Below the pieces are notes generated by a model. That model made no database searches, was not told the origin of the DNA, and saw only the letters and a list, made by a program, of their open reading frames with translations. 64,000 bases of DNA from an uncultured Porphyromonadaceae bacterium (GTDB lineage: Bacteria; Bacteroidota; Bacteroidia; Bacteroidales; Muribaculaceae), in contig CABUVO010000006.1 of the NCBI GenBank assembly GCA_902495075.1, positions 75,762-139,761 on the forward strand. Direction: 5' to 3'. Numbering within the stretch: position 1 is the first letter of the stretch; the number at the start of each line of letters is the position of its first letter. Positions 1 through 8,311 of the stretch are shown here, piece after piece. Made by a program: the position numbers and the translations under genes.

Positions 1-2
1 TG

Positions 3-137
3 ATATCCATACTTGGAATGAGAAACAAACTGAGTGTGATGGTCAACTGGTTCTGGAATTACCTTTTCTATTCCACTTCACTCCGTCTCCTTCTTCGTCC
101 CACAAAATATCCTCTCCGCAGGCACTGGGGAGACTGA
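3..137 (+). CDS. ndh: NADH dehydrogenase type II, C-terminal end (partial)
   Basis: An open frame enters from the left edge and stops at TGA 135-137, giving 44 residues. The peptide starts ISILGMRNKLSVMVNW and ends in YPLRRHWGD. From memory this matches the C-terminal membrane-anchoring tail of Bacteroidales FAD-dependent NAD(P)H:quinone oxidoreductases (NDH-2), which end in an aromatic, basic amphipathic stretch. That enzyme passes electrons from NADH to menaquinone without pumping protons. The FAD and NAD sites lie outside the window, so the call rests on the tail alone. Confidence 0.6.
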   Translation: MSILGMRNKLSVMVNWFWNYLFYSTSLRLLLRPTKYPLRRHWGD

Positions 138-253
138 ACCAGAATGCCATATAAACCTTTTGACAGTTTTGCAGTCTAAGGTTTAGTGAAGTTGTTTAAA
201 CAACTTCAGAATAAACAAGTAATAAATCAAACAATCAATAAATAATGATAGTT

Positions 254-1159
254 ATGAAAAAAAACATATTGACATTGATGCTCGCAGCCGGCATTGTAAT
301 ATCTCTTGGAAGCTGCAGCCTATTCAACAAGGTTACGGGTAAGACAGACTCTTCCGATGCAGGTGATGGCAAGGATGTGAGTCAGGAGGCTGTGCTTCCG
401 CACGATCGACAGCATATTGCCGTAAAAAAGGAATTGAAGACATATACACCTGAAGAATTAGGGAAAGGGGTCGTGAAAGGAGATTGGGCAATCGAGACTG
501 TCAATGGCAAGAATGCTGTTGGAGAGAAAGCGCCGTTCCTTAAATTTGTTCCTTCGGAAAAGAGAGTCTATGGCAACAACGGCTGCAACGTATTGAATGG
601 ATCTTATGAGTATAATTCCGCCGACAGCACAATCAGATTCTCCCAAATGGCATCCACAATGATGATGTGCGCAAAAGAGGGCATAACCGACTATGAAATA
701 AACATCGCCCTCGAAGCTGTGAGATACTATACTTGGAAAATAAAGGGTTCGGATTATTACCTCTACCTCCTTGACGCCGGGAAACGTGAAGTGATGAGCC
801 TGATGCATCAGAACTTTGATTTCCTCAACGGCAGTTGGACGGTGACAGCAATAAATGATAAAAAGATTAACAATCCCGATGTCCAATTAGTCATTGATGT
901 TCCCGAGGGAAAAGTTCATGGCAACACAGGATGCAATATCCTAAACGGAGCATTCGAAACCGACATGGACGCAGCAAACTCTATTTCCTTCAGCGCATTG
1001 GCAACTACACGAATGGCTTGTCCTCCGGAAAACAATGAGACCGAATTTCTGGTAGCCCTCGAAGAGGCATCAACAGCCAAACCGATAAGCCCGACCGAAG
1101 TCATCCTCCTCGACAGCCAAGGGAAACAGGTGCTTCGACTCACTCGAATTAATGTTTAA
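254..1159 (+). CDS. Lipoprotein with two META (HslJ-like) domains
   Basis: The product is about 301 residues. I prefer the ATG at 254 to the one at 245 because it starts directly with a Lys-rich signal peptide (MKKNILTL) followed by the lipobox LGSC, with Cys about residue 21. Two META domains follow, roughly residues 70-160 and 190-295. Each carries the family hallmark of a G-N-x-G-C-N turn (YGNNGCNVLNG and HGNTGCNILNG) and a later met/cys segment (MMMCA, TRMACPP). META/HslJ proteins are envelope proteins linked to heat or antibiotic stress; the biochemical role is unknown. The stop codon TAA lies inside the first units of a heptamer repeat array, so the last residues (RINV) are partly repeat-encoded. 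Confidence 0.85.
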   Translation: MKKNILTLMLAAGIVISLGSCSLFNKVTGKTDSSDAGDGKDVSQEAVLPHDRQHIAVKKELKTYTPEELGKGVVKGDWAIETVNGKNAVGEKAPFLKFVPSEKRVYGNNGCNVLNGSYEYNSADSTIRFSQMASTMMMCAKEGITDYEINIALEAVRYYTWKIKGSDYYLYLLDAGKREVMSLMHQNFDFLNGSWTVTAINDKKINNPDVQLVIDVPEGKVHGNTGCNILNGAFETDMDAANSISFSALATTRMACPPENNETEFLVALEEASTAKPISPTEVILLDSQGKQVLRLTRINV

Positions 1160-1304
1160 TGTGCAATGTGCAATGTGCAATGTGTAATGTGCAATGTGCA
1201 ATGTGCAATGTGCAATGTGCAATGTGTAATGGTCTGCTGATATAATATCGAATCAAGCCATTAAACATTACACATTAAAAATTAAACATTAAAAATTAAA
1301 CATT
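1150..1304. repeat. Heptamer inverted-arm element 1
   Basis: The left arm (about 1150-1230) is about eleven near-perfect 7-bp units AATGTGC/AATGTGT. A unique core of about 28 bp follows, then a right arm (1259-1304) of the reverse-complement type (ATTAAACATTACACATT). The arms are complementary in general register, so the whole can form an imperfect long hairpin. It separates two convergent genes and supplies the META gene stop codon. Confidence 0.85.
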
Positions 1305-1719
1305 ACTCAGACTCTTCCCAGTCAAGATAAAAGTCATCAGCCGTGTAGCTTTCTTCTTTAAATTTGGAAAGCTCGCGGCTGTCTCTTTTTGTTGGACGAC
1401 CCAGACCTTTGCGACGATCCACGAATCCGGAGATTTTAGTCATCTCCAACAATTCATACTGATCGGGGGAGGTTATATTCTCCAGATACTCAGGCACGAG
1501 TTTTGCGCCCAAGCGATTACCGGTCACTTTCAACACACGGAAAGTATATGTGATAGGCGGTTTTCTAACATCTATCACATCACCCTCCTTAATCGAGCGT
1601 GAAGGCTTCACAGCCACTCCTCCCATCATTACTCTCCCCTTTTTGCAAGCCTCCGTGGCGATAGTCCTGGTCTTGAACACCCTCATCGCCCACAACCATT
1701 TATCTATTCGTTCTTCCAT
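1303..1719 (-). CDS. S4-domain RNA-binding protein, Hsp15 (HslR)-like
   Basis: A 138-residue protein. The S4 RNA-binding fold covers residues 1-65 (MEERIDKWLWAMRVFKTRT, then KKGRVMMGGVAVKPSRSIKEGD). A basic C-terminal part follows (GRPTKRDSRELSKF) with an acidic end. In E. coli the relative Hsp15 binds 50S subunits that carry a stalled nascent chain and helps recycle them. The neighbouring upstream gene on the same strand is peptidyl-tRNA hydrolase, which acts in the same rescue process, so a shared role is plausible but inferred. The TAA stop is directly followed by heptamer repeats (TAATGTTTAAT in the coding sense). Confidence 0.88.
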   Translation of the reverse strand: MEERIDKWLWAMRVFKTRTIATEACKKGRVMMGGVAVKPSRSIKEGDVIDVRKPPITYTFRVLKVTGNRLGAKLVPEYLENITSPDQYELLEMTKISGFVDRRKGLGRPTKRDSRELSKFKEESYTADDFYLDWEESE

Positions 1720-1727
1720 CTTCTATT

Positions 1728-1811
1728 AATGTGTAATTTTCAATGTTTAATGTTTAATTAATTGACTCGACTCAAATCATTAAACATTTCACATTTCACA
1801 TTAAAAATTAA
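1728..1811. repeat. Heptamer inverted-arm element 2
   Basis: The left arm is TAATGTGTAAT...AATGTTTAAT, the core is GACTCGACTCAAATC (about 1763-1777), and the right arm is ATTAAACATTTCACATT. It fills the gap between the S4 gene and pth. The core resembles the GGCTCGCCTCGAA core of the elements near 48.92 kb and 52.27 kb. Confidence 0.8.
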
Positions 1812-1816
1812 TATTA

Positions 1817-2380
1817 TTACCCATTAAAGTGCGTCATTGCGAAATCCGCACCTGAAAGGCAGAATGCCTTTACCGCCTCCGATGCCTTCTTCAATATTTC
1901 GGGCATCTTCTCCATCTCCTCCTTCGGAAATTTGCCAAGCACATAGTCTATCTGACCTCCCTTCGGGAAATCATTACCCACGCCGAAACGGAGACGGGCA
2001 TAATTCTGTGTGCCAAGTTCCGAAGCAATGTTCTTCAGCCCGTTATGCCCGGCATCTGATCCCTGCTTACGCATACGTATTGCACCGAAAGGGAGAGCAA
2101 TATCATCTACTATAACCAGAAGATTCTCCAATGGCAATTTCTCCTTGTTCATCCAGTAACGCACGGCAACACCGCTAAGGTTCATGAAAGTGGAAGGTTT
2201 CAAAAGCATCAGCTCACAATTCTTAACCCGTATCTTAGCCATATCGCCGTATCTACACGACGTGAAAGGCACACCTGCCTCCTCCGCCATGTAGTCGCCA
2301 AGCATGAATCCGGCATTGTGGCGCGTTCCTACATATTCCGGACCTATATTTCCCAAGCATGTAATCAAAAACTTCTTCAT
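1817..2380 (-). CDS. pth: Peptidyl-tRNA hydrolase
   Basis: Hydrolyses the ester bond of peptidyl-tRNA that has dropped off ribosomes. Family motifs are visible: the N-terminal CLGNIGPEYVGTRHNAGF with the catalytic His in RHN, the LLKPSTFMNLSG loop, and VDDIALPFGAIRMR with the catalytic Asp, then GSDAGHNGLKNI. The frame is open to 2452, which would add 24 residues (MAWERIFRF...). I chose ATG 2378-2380 because MKKFLITCLGN matches the normal start and an AAGGA-like stretch precedes it. That gives about 187 residues, normal for Pth. The extended form remains possible. Confidence 0.93.
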   Translation of the reverse strand: MKKFLITCLGNIGPEYVGTRHNAGFMLGDYMAEEAGVPFTSCRYGDMAKIRVKNCELMLLKPSTFMNLSGVAVRYWMNKEKLPLENLLVIVDDIALPFGAIRMRKQGSDAGHNGLKNIASELGTQNYARLRFGVGNDFPKGGQIDYVLGKFPKEEMEKMPEILKKASEAVKAFCLSGADFAMTHFNG

Positions 2381-2458
2381 ATCCTTACTTTCATTATCAA
2401 CAATCCTATCCCCCTTTTTTCTCCAAAACCGGAATATTCTTTCCCAAGCCACTATATA

Positions 2459-2664
2459 TAATGTTTAATGTGCAATGTTAAATGTGTAATTAATTGGCTC
2501 TCCCGTTATTTAATGTGTAATGTTTAATGTGCAATGTTTAATGTGCAATGTGCAATGTTTAATGTTTAATGTGCAATGTGTAATGTGCAATATGCAATAT
2601 GCAATGGTGCTCTGGCAATGTCGCGTCAAATCATTAAACATTACACATTAAAAATTAAACATTA
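2459..2664. repeat. Heptamer inverted-arm element 3 (compound)
   Basis: This region between pth and rplY contains two left-type arms (AATGTGC/AATGTTT units at about 2459-2490 and 2512-2605) interrupted by a GGCTCTCCCG core. A second core (about 2606-2631) is followed by a right arm (ATTAAACATTACACATTAAAAATTAAACATT type). It looks like two elements nested or fused in tandem. I see no coding capacity. Confidence 0.8.
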
Positions 2665-2706
2665 AAAAAACACCCCTTTCCAAAGCAAGGAAGAAGGGTG
2701 TTTTTT
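2664..2706 (-). terminator. Rho-independent terminator of rplY
   Basis: On the minus strand the stem AAAAAACACCC / GGGTGTTTTTT closes a partly paired CTTCC..GGAAG interior and ends in a T run. It lies 19 nt after the rplY stop. The A-run on the other side could make it weakly bidirectional. Confidence 0.8.
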
Positions 2707-2724
2707 AATTTTCGGAATGCCTTA

Positions 2725-3375
2725 TTAAGCCTCTGCTTTTGCGGCAGCACCACGTGCGGCACGTGTAAGCTGAACGGCGCAGACAACTGCGTTCTTAGCG
2801 TTCATAAGCTCAAGACCTTCATAGTGGAGGTCGCCAACTGCGAGTGATTTGCCAAGACCAAGATTGTCAACATTGATCACAAGACGCTCGGGAATCTCTG
2901 TGTAAACGGCTTTAACCTTAAGTTTACGCATTGACATAACGAGCTTACCACCGGCTTTAACACCCTCTGCATGACCCTCGATCTGAACAGGAACTTCCAT
3001 AACGATGGGTTTGTCGGGATAAACCTCAAGGAAATCGATGTGAAGCACTGTGTCTTTAACGGGCTGGAACTGCAGCTCTTTCATCACAGCTTTCTTTGTC
3101 TCGCCGTTTACATTGAGGTTAACCTCAAAGATATCGGGAGTGTAGATAAGCTTGCGAACATCCTCGTTCTTCACGATGATGTCAGTTGTGATCAAGCCAC
3201 GCTTGTCGTCAATCTCAACGAGTTTCTCACCCGGTTTGAGAGTGCCCTTGAAGGGAAGTTCAACAACTGCGCCGCCATTGATCACTGCGGGGATCTTACC
3301 CTCTTTACGGAGAGCTTTCACCGATTTCTTGCCCAATTCGATACGGGGCTCGGCATTCAATTCAAATGTCTTCAT
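2725..3375 (-). CDS. rplY: 50S ribosomal protein L25 / Ctc (general stress form)
   Basis: A 216-residue protein. The N-terminal L25 domain (about 1-95, MKTFELNAEPRIELGKKSVKALRKEGKIPAVI) binds 5S rRNA. The C-terminal TL5/CTC beta domain (about 100-190) contains VEVYPDKPIVMEVPVQIEG-type strands. The tail is Ala-rich with basic residues (LTRAARGAAAKAEA). The length fits the long L25/Ctc form rather than the 94-residue E. coli form. The gene has its own -33/-7 promoter, a leader of about 110 nt with hairpins, and a terminator, so it appears monocistronic. Confidence 0.95.
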   Translation of the reverse strand: MKTFELNAEPRIELGKKSVKALRKEGKIPAVINGGAVVELPFKGTLKPGEKLVEIDDKRGLITTDIIVKNEDVRKLIYTPDIFEVNLNVNGETKKAVMKELQFQPVKDTVLHIDFLEVYPDKPIVMEVPVQIEGHAEGVKAGGKLVMSMRKLKVKAVYTEIPERLVINVDNLGLGKSLAVGDLHYEGLELMNAKNAVVCAVQLTRAARGAAAKAEA

Positions 3376-3480
3376 TTCTTTTCTTTAATGTGTTACTCAA
3401 AATAAGTCTGCTCCGGCATTGAATCGCCTTAGGGAGCGGTGCTTACAGCACCTGCAAATTTCCCATCACACGTTTTTGCT
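3376..3480 (-). promoter_or_regulatory. Structured rplY leader
   Basis: Read on the minus strand, the 5' untranslated region contains GGTGCT-GTA-AGCACC, a perfect 6-bp hairpin. It is followed by GCTCC..GGC..GCC..GGAGC, a second interrupted stem. Ribosomal protein genes are often controlled by their own product through leader RNA. That this leader does so is only an inference. Confidence 0.4.
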
Positions 3481-3491
3481 CAAAAGCGCCG

Positions 3492-3523
3492 CAAAGTTAA
3501 CTTTTTTTCTCGAAATATGCAAA
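3492..3523 (-). promoter_or_regulatory. rplY promoter, -7 TAACTTTG and -33 TTTG
   Basis: On the minus strand TTTG (3520-3523) and TAACTTTG (3492-3499) are separated by 20 nt, matching the Bacteroidetes primary-sigma consensus. Confidence 0.75.
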
Positions 3524-6500
3524 TTACATTCTCCTTCCGCATAAATCGTGGAGGCCGCAGAAGCGGCAATGCTCGTCATCTTCTGCGGGCACGAATGGCT
3601 TCATCGGATCAAAGATGTCGGCAATAATGGTGTTGACACGATCAAGAAATTCTTCATTTATCTGTTTGTGTCCCTCCAGGCGGTCTTTCCCTATTTTAGG
3701 TATTATCTCTCCTTCTGCAGCAATACGCCCCACTTCATATATTGCAACCTTCACATCTTCATCCATCTTCTGATCAAGATTGAGAAGGTTGGCATAAAGG
3801 AGTAATTGGAAAAGATTTTTCGCTGTGTATTTTCCGTTGAAAATATCCTCAAACTCATCTGCCGTCACCAAGGCGCCTCCCGTCTTGTAATCCACGATCC
3901 TCCAGCGTTCGGAGGCTGTGCCGGGATTCATTATGTCGAGACGGTCGATGGCATATTTCATATTCACTTTTCTTCCGGGCATAAACTCCCATTCATAGAG
4001 TCCCGACATCTCACCTCCCGCAAGTTCAAAAGGAGCAAGCGACATGTCATAACGTAAGATATCCCTTATCTGCCTTTCCAGCTGACGAGCAACCATTGCC
4101 GCCGCGCCTTCAACCGCCATATCCGCATCCTCTCCCTTGCGGTTGAAATGATGCCTGTTGATTGCCCTGCGCAATTCAATCCTTATCTTCTCCCTCTCCT
4201 CAAGCATAGAGGCGATAAATTCCTTACTCACCAGAATCCGGTTGTCAAGGAAAACCCTGCGATCATTCTTAGGAAAATAGAGATGCAACATTGTGTCGTG
4301 CACGATGTTTCCTTGCGTGATCGGATCTATGAAATCGCTTTTTGCTGGGTCGGTATTTAGATTTGCAATCACCTCATAGAAGAATTTCACCTGACATTCC
4401 CCGTATTTGCGCAATGCGGAGGCTGAAAAGTTACGTCCCGATCCTTTACGGGCAAACTCCTCTATTAATGTCATCACTTTCGAGGTCTTTTCAACAGGAC
4501 GCATATTCGAAGAGGCTTCAGAAAGGAGGAAACGGTAATTCTCATATTTTATACCATCACGGGCATAAAGATACCGCAATTGCATCAGGTATCTCGACTC
4601 ACCGCCACTGCGCATCCCCTCCCCACTGCGGGCATCGTAAATGAGCGTTACGGATTTGGCTCGCGATATCATCCTATAAAAATAATAGGAGAAAAGACGC
4701 TCCTGATAGTTTGAATAAGGAAGTCCGTAACCATGACGCAACGAATCGGGAATAAAAGTGGCATGTCGCGCCTTTCGCGGCATCACCCGATCGTTTAGCG
4801 AAAGAATAACAAGATGTTCGAAATCAAGAGCTCGTGTTTCAAGAAGACCCATCACCTGCAATCCTTCGAGTGGTTCACCTTCAAAGGTGACATGCTCCCC
4901 GGCAAGAAGTTTGTCAACCATATAGAAAACGCCCTGTAAACCCATCTCTATGCCGTGTTCTTCAGCAGCCCATTCGAGCCGTTTGAGCGCATCACGATAG
5001 AGAGCAATATGAGAGCGGTCGATACGTGATTTCACTACACCTCCGCTTTCGTCGGCAAGAGCGGCATCGATATGCACCAGCACATTGTCTATATATTGGA
5101 TTCCGGAAGCTGTTCCCTCTCCAAAAACCGAGATATCAAGCACCTCTGGAGTGGAATCCCCTGTTACAGCTTTCATTTCCGAGATACTGACGGTGAGTCG
5201 ATGGTGTCGAAGGATATCCGTATTCAGAGCGGACACATTCCGGCTTCCGAGAAGAGCATGCGTGAAAGGATGCGAAAGAAGCATCTTCACATCCTCATGA
5301 AAATAAGCGGTCTCTCCGTTGCGTTTTCTTGCGCGCGAATGGAATTGTCTCAGATGATGCAGAAACGACGCCACTGATGTAAGCTTTAGCGAATATCCCA
5401 TCGTGAGGTTGACTTCCGACAAGGATTCCGGCAGCGCATAGAGCAGCGGCAAAAGAAGATTCTCATCAGGAAGCACCACTGCCACTCTTGCTTCTTTAAC
5501 CGAATCAGCGCCTACTTGATTCATAATATCCTCAACCCTGGCAGCCGCAATCTTGGTCTGCGCAGAATTCGACGGAGATGCTATCACGCGCATATCGACA
5601 GGCATGGTTTCAACCCGATTACGCTCCATATATTCCATAGCCCAATCCGGGGAGGGGAAATTACGTTTGTTAAGCCGCAGAAAAGCTGCGGCATCACTAT
5701 CATTAGATTCCAACACGGGTCCTGTGGCATCCCAATAGAAATCCGCGAATGCATCTTTCTCATCTTCATGGAAACCTCCGCATTTTGAGATCTCCTCAAA
5801 AAGTAGGGCTTCCGTGGTGGAAAGAGCGTTAAAACCTACGAATATGATTTTCTTATAATCGAAAAGATCCTTCCCCGATTCGCGCACGCGTTCCAGAGCG
5901 ATACGATAGGCTCCTCCCGGTGTGGCAAGTCCCTCCGCAGCAAGAGCATCGTCAAGAGCGTGATAGAGAGGACCCATAGGCTGCCAGAGATACATGAACC
6001 GCTCCTTTATGGCTGAATTATGATCGGGAGGAACAAGATTCTTCCAGAACCTTTCCACATCCTTGCGATTGGGAGAATAACCGAAATAGCGTTCCAGTAT
6101 CTCCATCTGTTCTTCAGTAAGGAAATTGGAAGCAATCTCGCGATAATCACTCACATTCCCGAACAAGGCATCAGGATCCACATCATATTGGTCTACCTCA
6201 CTGAAATCGGAAAGCAGGATCTCACCCCAACCGCGAAAAGCATCGAACTCAAGAAGTCCATTATCCTGAGCTTTTCCGGGCACAAGCGATTTGTTACTTT
6301 TATAAATATTGAAGAGGCGGAATAGCATATCGATGCGCGAAGCGACCTCCCTACCCGAGAGTGTCTCCACAAAATCGGCAATCGACAGCACCTCTGGCGC
6401 CATGGAAAACCGGCTTCCCAACTGCTGCGACAGACTGCGCAGAAAGAAAGTGCCCGACCGTTTATTGGGAAACACAAAACAAAACTCCGATATATCCTCG

Positions 6501-6562
6501 AAATTCTCCACATATGCCCGCGCCACAGAATCCAGAAATTTTTCCGCCATATCAATTTTCAT
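3524..6562 (-). CDS. PD-(D/E)XK nuclease, AddB/RecB-like
   Basis: A 1012-residue protein of the AddB type, a subunit of the helicase-nuclease that processes double-strand breaks. The N-terminus (FVFPNKRSGTFFLRSL) corresponds to the helicase-like part but lacks a Walker A GKT, as in AddB. The C-terminal nuclease domain (about residues 700-1012) has the catalytic motif RWRIVDYKTG. It also has a four-Cys set, YGECQVKFFY upstream and HCRFCGLHDLCG at the end, as in the iron-sulfur staple of AddB-family nucleases. The partner UvrD-type AddA helicase, often adjacent in this group, is not in the window; rplY follows downstream instead. A promoter sits directly upstream. Confidence 0.85.
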   Translation of the reverse strand: MKIDMAEKFLDSVARAYVENFEDISEFCFVFPNKRSGTFFLRSLSQQLGSRFSMAPEVLSIADFVETLSGREVASRIDMLFRLFNIYKSNKSLVPGKAQDNGLLEFDAFRGWGEILLSDFSEVDQYDVDPDALFGNVSDYREIASNFLTEEQMEILERYFGYSPNRKDVERFWKNLVPPDHNSAIKERFMYLWQPMGPLYHALDDALAAEGLATPGGAYRIALERVRESGKDLFDYKKIIFVGFNALSTTEALLFEEISKCGGFHEDEKDAFADFYWDATGPVLESNDSDAAAFLRLNKRNFPSPDWAMEYMERNRVETMPVDMRVIASPSNSAQTKIAAARVEDIMNQVGADSVKEARVAVVLPDENLLLPLLYALPESLSEVNLTMGYSLKLTSVASFLHHLRQFHSRARKRNGETAYFHEDVKMLLSHPFTHALLGSRNVSALNTDILRHHRLTVSISEMKAVTGDSTPEVLDISVFGEGTASGIQYIDNVLVHIDAALADESGGVVKSRIDRSHIALYRDALKRLEWAAEEHGIEMGLQGVFYMVDKLLAGEHVTFEGEPLEGLQVMGLLETRALDFEHLVILSLNDRVMPRKARHATFIPDSLRHGYGLPYSNYQERLFSYYFYRMISRAKSVTLIYDARSGEGMRSGGESRYLMQLRYLYARDGIKYENYRFLLSEASSNMRPVEKTSKVMTLIEEFARKGSGRNFSASALRKYGECQVKFFYEVIANLNTDPAKSDFIDPITQGNIVHDTMLHLYFPKNDRRVFLDNRILVSKEFIASMLEEREKIRIELRRAINRHHFNRKGEDADMAVEGAAAMVARQLERQIRDILRYDMSLAPFELAGGEMSGLYEWEFMPGRKVNMKYAIDRLDIMNPGTASERWRIVDYKTGGALVTADEFEDIFNGKYTAKNLFQLLLYANLLNLDQKMDEDVKVAIYEVGRIAAEGEIIPKIGKDRLEGHKQINEEFLDRVNTIIADIFDPMKPFVPAEDDEHCRFCGLHDLCGRRM

Positions 6563-6571
6563 AAGCTAATG

Positions 6572-6602
6572 CAAATGTAGTGAATTTACCTGTCTAATCA
6601 AA
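6572..6602 (-). promoter_or_regulatory. Promoter of the AddB-like gene
   Basis: Minus strand TTTG (6599-6602), 19 nt spacer, TACATTTG (6572-6579). The start codon is only about 10 nt further on, so the 5' leader is very short. Confidence 0.65.
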
Positions 6603-6712
6603 ATTTGATTCAATCAAATCAAAAAATCGAAATCTTGCTTCATTATGCCCTGATTGCAGAATATTACCCCTTATTTATGAAATTTTACCCTATAAAGCTG
6701 AAATATTTTTAT

Positions 6713-6720
6713 TAACTTTG
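6713..6720 (+). promoter_or_regulatory. -7 element of the holB promoter
   Basis: TAACTTTG fits TAnnTTTG and lies 57 nt before the holB start. No clear TTTG is visible at -33. Confidence 0.5.
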
Positions 6721-6776
6721 TAGAAATTAATTGAGAGGGGCTTCCGGCTATCCGGAGCCAAGGTAACTATTACAGC

Positions 6777-7913
6777 ATGAAATTCTCTGATATACCCGGA
6801 CATTCAAACATCAAAACAAGCTTACGCAATCTTGTTGACAGCAGCAATATGCCGCATGCCATCATGCTCTGTGGCGTATCGGGAATAGGGAAAATGTGCA
6901 TTGCCCGCGCATTCATGCAGTATGCTCATTGCCTGTCACCCCGCAACGGCGAGCCATGTGGAGAATGTCCCTCCTGCCGCCAGCATCTCTCTTTCAATCA
7001 TCCCGATGTCCATTTCATATATCCCATTGTAAAGAACAAGGCTCAGAAAATAGAATCATCCGAAGACCGTATAGAATCCTGGAAACGTATGCTATCAGAA
7101 TATCCTTGGATGCCGCAGGAGAAATGGCAGGAGATAATTGATTCCGGCAATTCGCAGCCTCTAATATATGTCAATGATGCTGACAATATCGTTCGCGCTG
7201 ATGCATACTCCTCTTTCACTTCAAAATATAAATTCTTTGTGATCTGGCTGCCTGAAAAACTGCAGCCAGCCGCGGCAAACAAGCTCCTCAAAGTGATAGA
7301 AGAGCCTACGGAAGGCACGGTCTTCGTGCTTGTTTCCAACAATGAATCGGAAGTGCTTCCCACCATCTCATCCCGCACCCGCAGATTCAACATGCAGCCT
7401 GTGGATCAATCCTTGATTTCGCAATATGTGACAGGGAAATATCACCTTGACACGCAAACAGCTGAAACTGTGGCGCGTCTCTCGGAGGGGAGAATATCGA
7501 AAGCCGATGAACTTGCATCGCATTCCGGAGAGAGGGAAGAATTCAGCATATTGTTTCAAGACATAATGCGTGCAGCCTATGCCAAGAAACCGGCAAAACT
7601 CCGAGAGATCGGGGATTCCGCCTCCGGCATGGGACGCGAAAAGTTACGCAGGTTTCTAAGCTACATGACCCAGATGGCGCGTGAGAACTTCATCTACAAC
7701 CTTCGTGTCCCTGATCTTTCCTCCATGACTCGTGAAGAGGAAGCCTTCTCGCAACGTTTCTCTCCCTTCATACACCATGGCAATGTAGAAGAGATAGTAA
7801 ACCGCATCGAAGAAGCCTCCACCCACATCGAGCGCAACGGCAACTCCAAGCTCATCCTCTTCTCCCTCTTCCTCTACATCATCCCCCTCCTCCACAGACG
7901 GAGTAATTTGTAA
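6777..7913 (+). CDS. holB: DNA polymerase III delta' subunit
   Basis: A 378-residue clamp-loader subunit that helps place the sliding clamp on primed DNA. The N-terminal AAA+ fold has a Walker-A-like loop GVSGIGKMCI, in which the usual Thr/Ser after GK is replaced. This is consistent with delta' subunits that do not hydrolyse ATP. The zinc-binding cluster CGECPSCRQH is complete. The loop KLLKVIEEPTEGTVFVLVSN and the sensor-type segment ISSRTRRF follow. The stop codon TAA (7911-7913) is the first base triplet of a heptamer array. Confidence 0.93.
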   Translation: MKFSDIPGHSNIKTSLRNLVDSSNMPHAIMLCGVSGIGKMCIARAFMQYAHCLSPRNGEPCGECPSCRQHLSFNHPDVHFIYPIVKNKAQKIESSEDRIESWKRMLSEYPWMPQEKWQEIIDSGNSQPLIYVNDADNIVRADAYSSFTSKYKFFVIWLPEKLQPAAANKLLKVIEEPTEGTVFVLVSNNESEVLPTISSRTRRFNMQPVDQSLISQYVTGKYHLDTQTAETVARLSEGRISKADELASHSGEREEFSILFQDIMRAAYAKKPAKLREIGDSASGMGREKLRRFLSYMTQMARENFIYNLRVPDLSSMTREEEAFSQRFSPFIHHGNVEEIVNRIEEASTHIERNGNSKLILFSLFLYIIPLLHRRSNL

Positions 7914-7936
7914 TGTGCAATGTTCAATGTGTAATG
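7911..7936 (+). repeat. Heptamer left arm in front of the S23-like gene
   Basis: Three to four units (AATGTGC, AATGTTC, AATGTGT, AATG) run from the holB stop codon to the start codon of the next gene. That ATG (7934-7936) is the last unit. The matching right arm lies at 8312-8372, so the arms enclose one gene. Confidence 0.8.
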
Positions 7937-8302
7937 AAAGTCGACAACATCATATTGACTAAAACAGCAGATTTTGCAGTAAGGATTGTTAATCTTTACA
8001 AGCATATTTGCAACACATTCAACGATCGCACAATTGCATCTCAATTATTGAGATCCGGAACCTCGATTGGAGCAAACGCTCAAGAAGCAACCAGTGGAAT
8101 CTCCAAGAAAGATTTTCTTTCTAAAATGTATATTTCATTGAAAGAAGCAAATGAAACCAAGTATTGGTTAGTTTTACTTCACCGCACTGATTATTTAAGT
8201 GACAATGAATTCACTTCAATATACAACGATTGCTTAGAGATAATTAAATTGTTGACATCAATAACAAAAACAACAGTCGAAAATTTAAATAAAAAAATTT
8301 AG
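7934..8302 (+). CDS. Four-helix bundle protein (S23 / Avd-like family)
   Basis: About 122 residues, all predicted helical. It begins MKVDNIILTKTADFAVRIVN and contains the family signature around QLLRSGTSIGANAQEA, then KKDFLSKMYISLKEANETKYWLVLL. This family includes proteins encoded inside 23S rRNA intervening sequences and the Avd accessory proteins of diversity-generating retroelements. The function of stand-alone copies is unknown. The frame is open to an ATG at 7913, but those seven residues (MCNVQCV) are translated repeat, so I start at 7934. The gene is clearly more AT-rich than holB and the following nucleotidyltransferase, and heptamer arms enclose it, both suggesting acquisition. Confidence 0.85.
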   Translation: MKVDNIILTKTADFAVRIVNLYKHICNTFNDRTIASQLLRSGTSIGANAQEATSGISKKDFLSKMYISLKEANETKYWLVLLHRTDYLSDNEFTSIYNDCLEIIKLLTSITKTTVENLNKKI

Positions 8303-8311
8303 CATCAAATA

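Noticed and set aside
7934..8302. Diversity-generating retroelement with Avd
   Set aside because: The four-helix protein resembles Avd, but no reverse transcriptase, template repeat or variable repeat is visible nearby.
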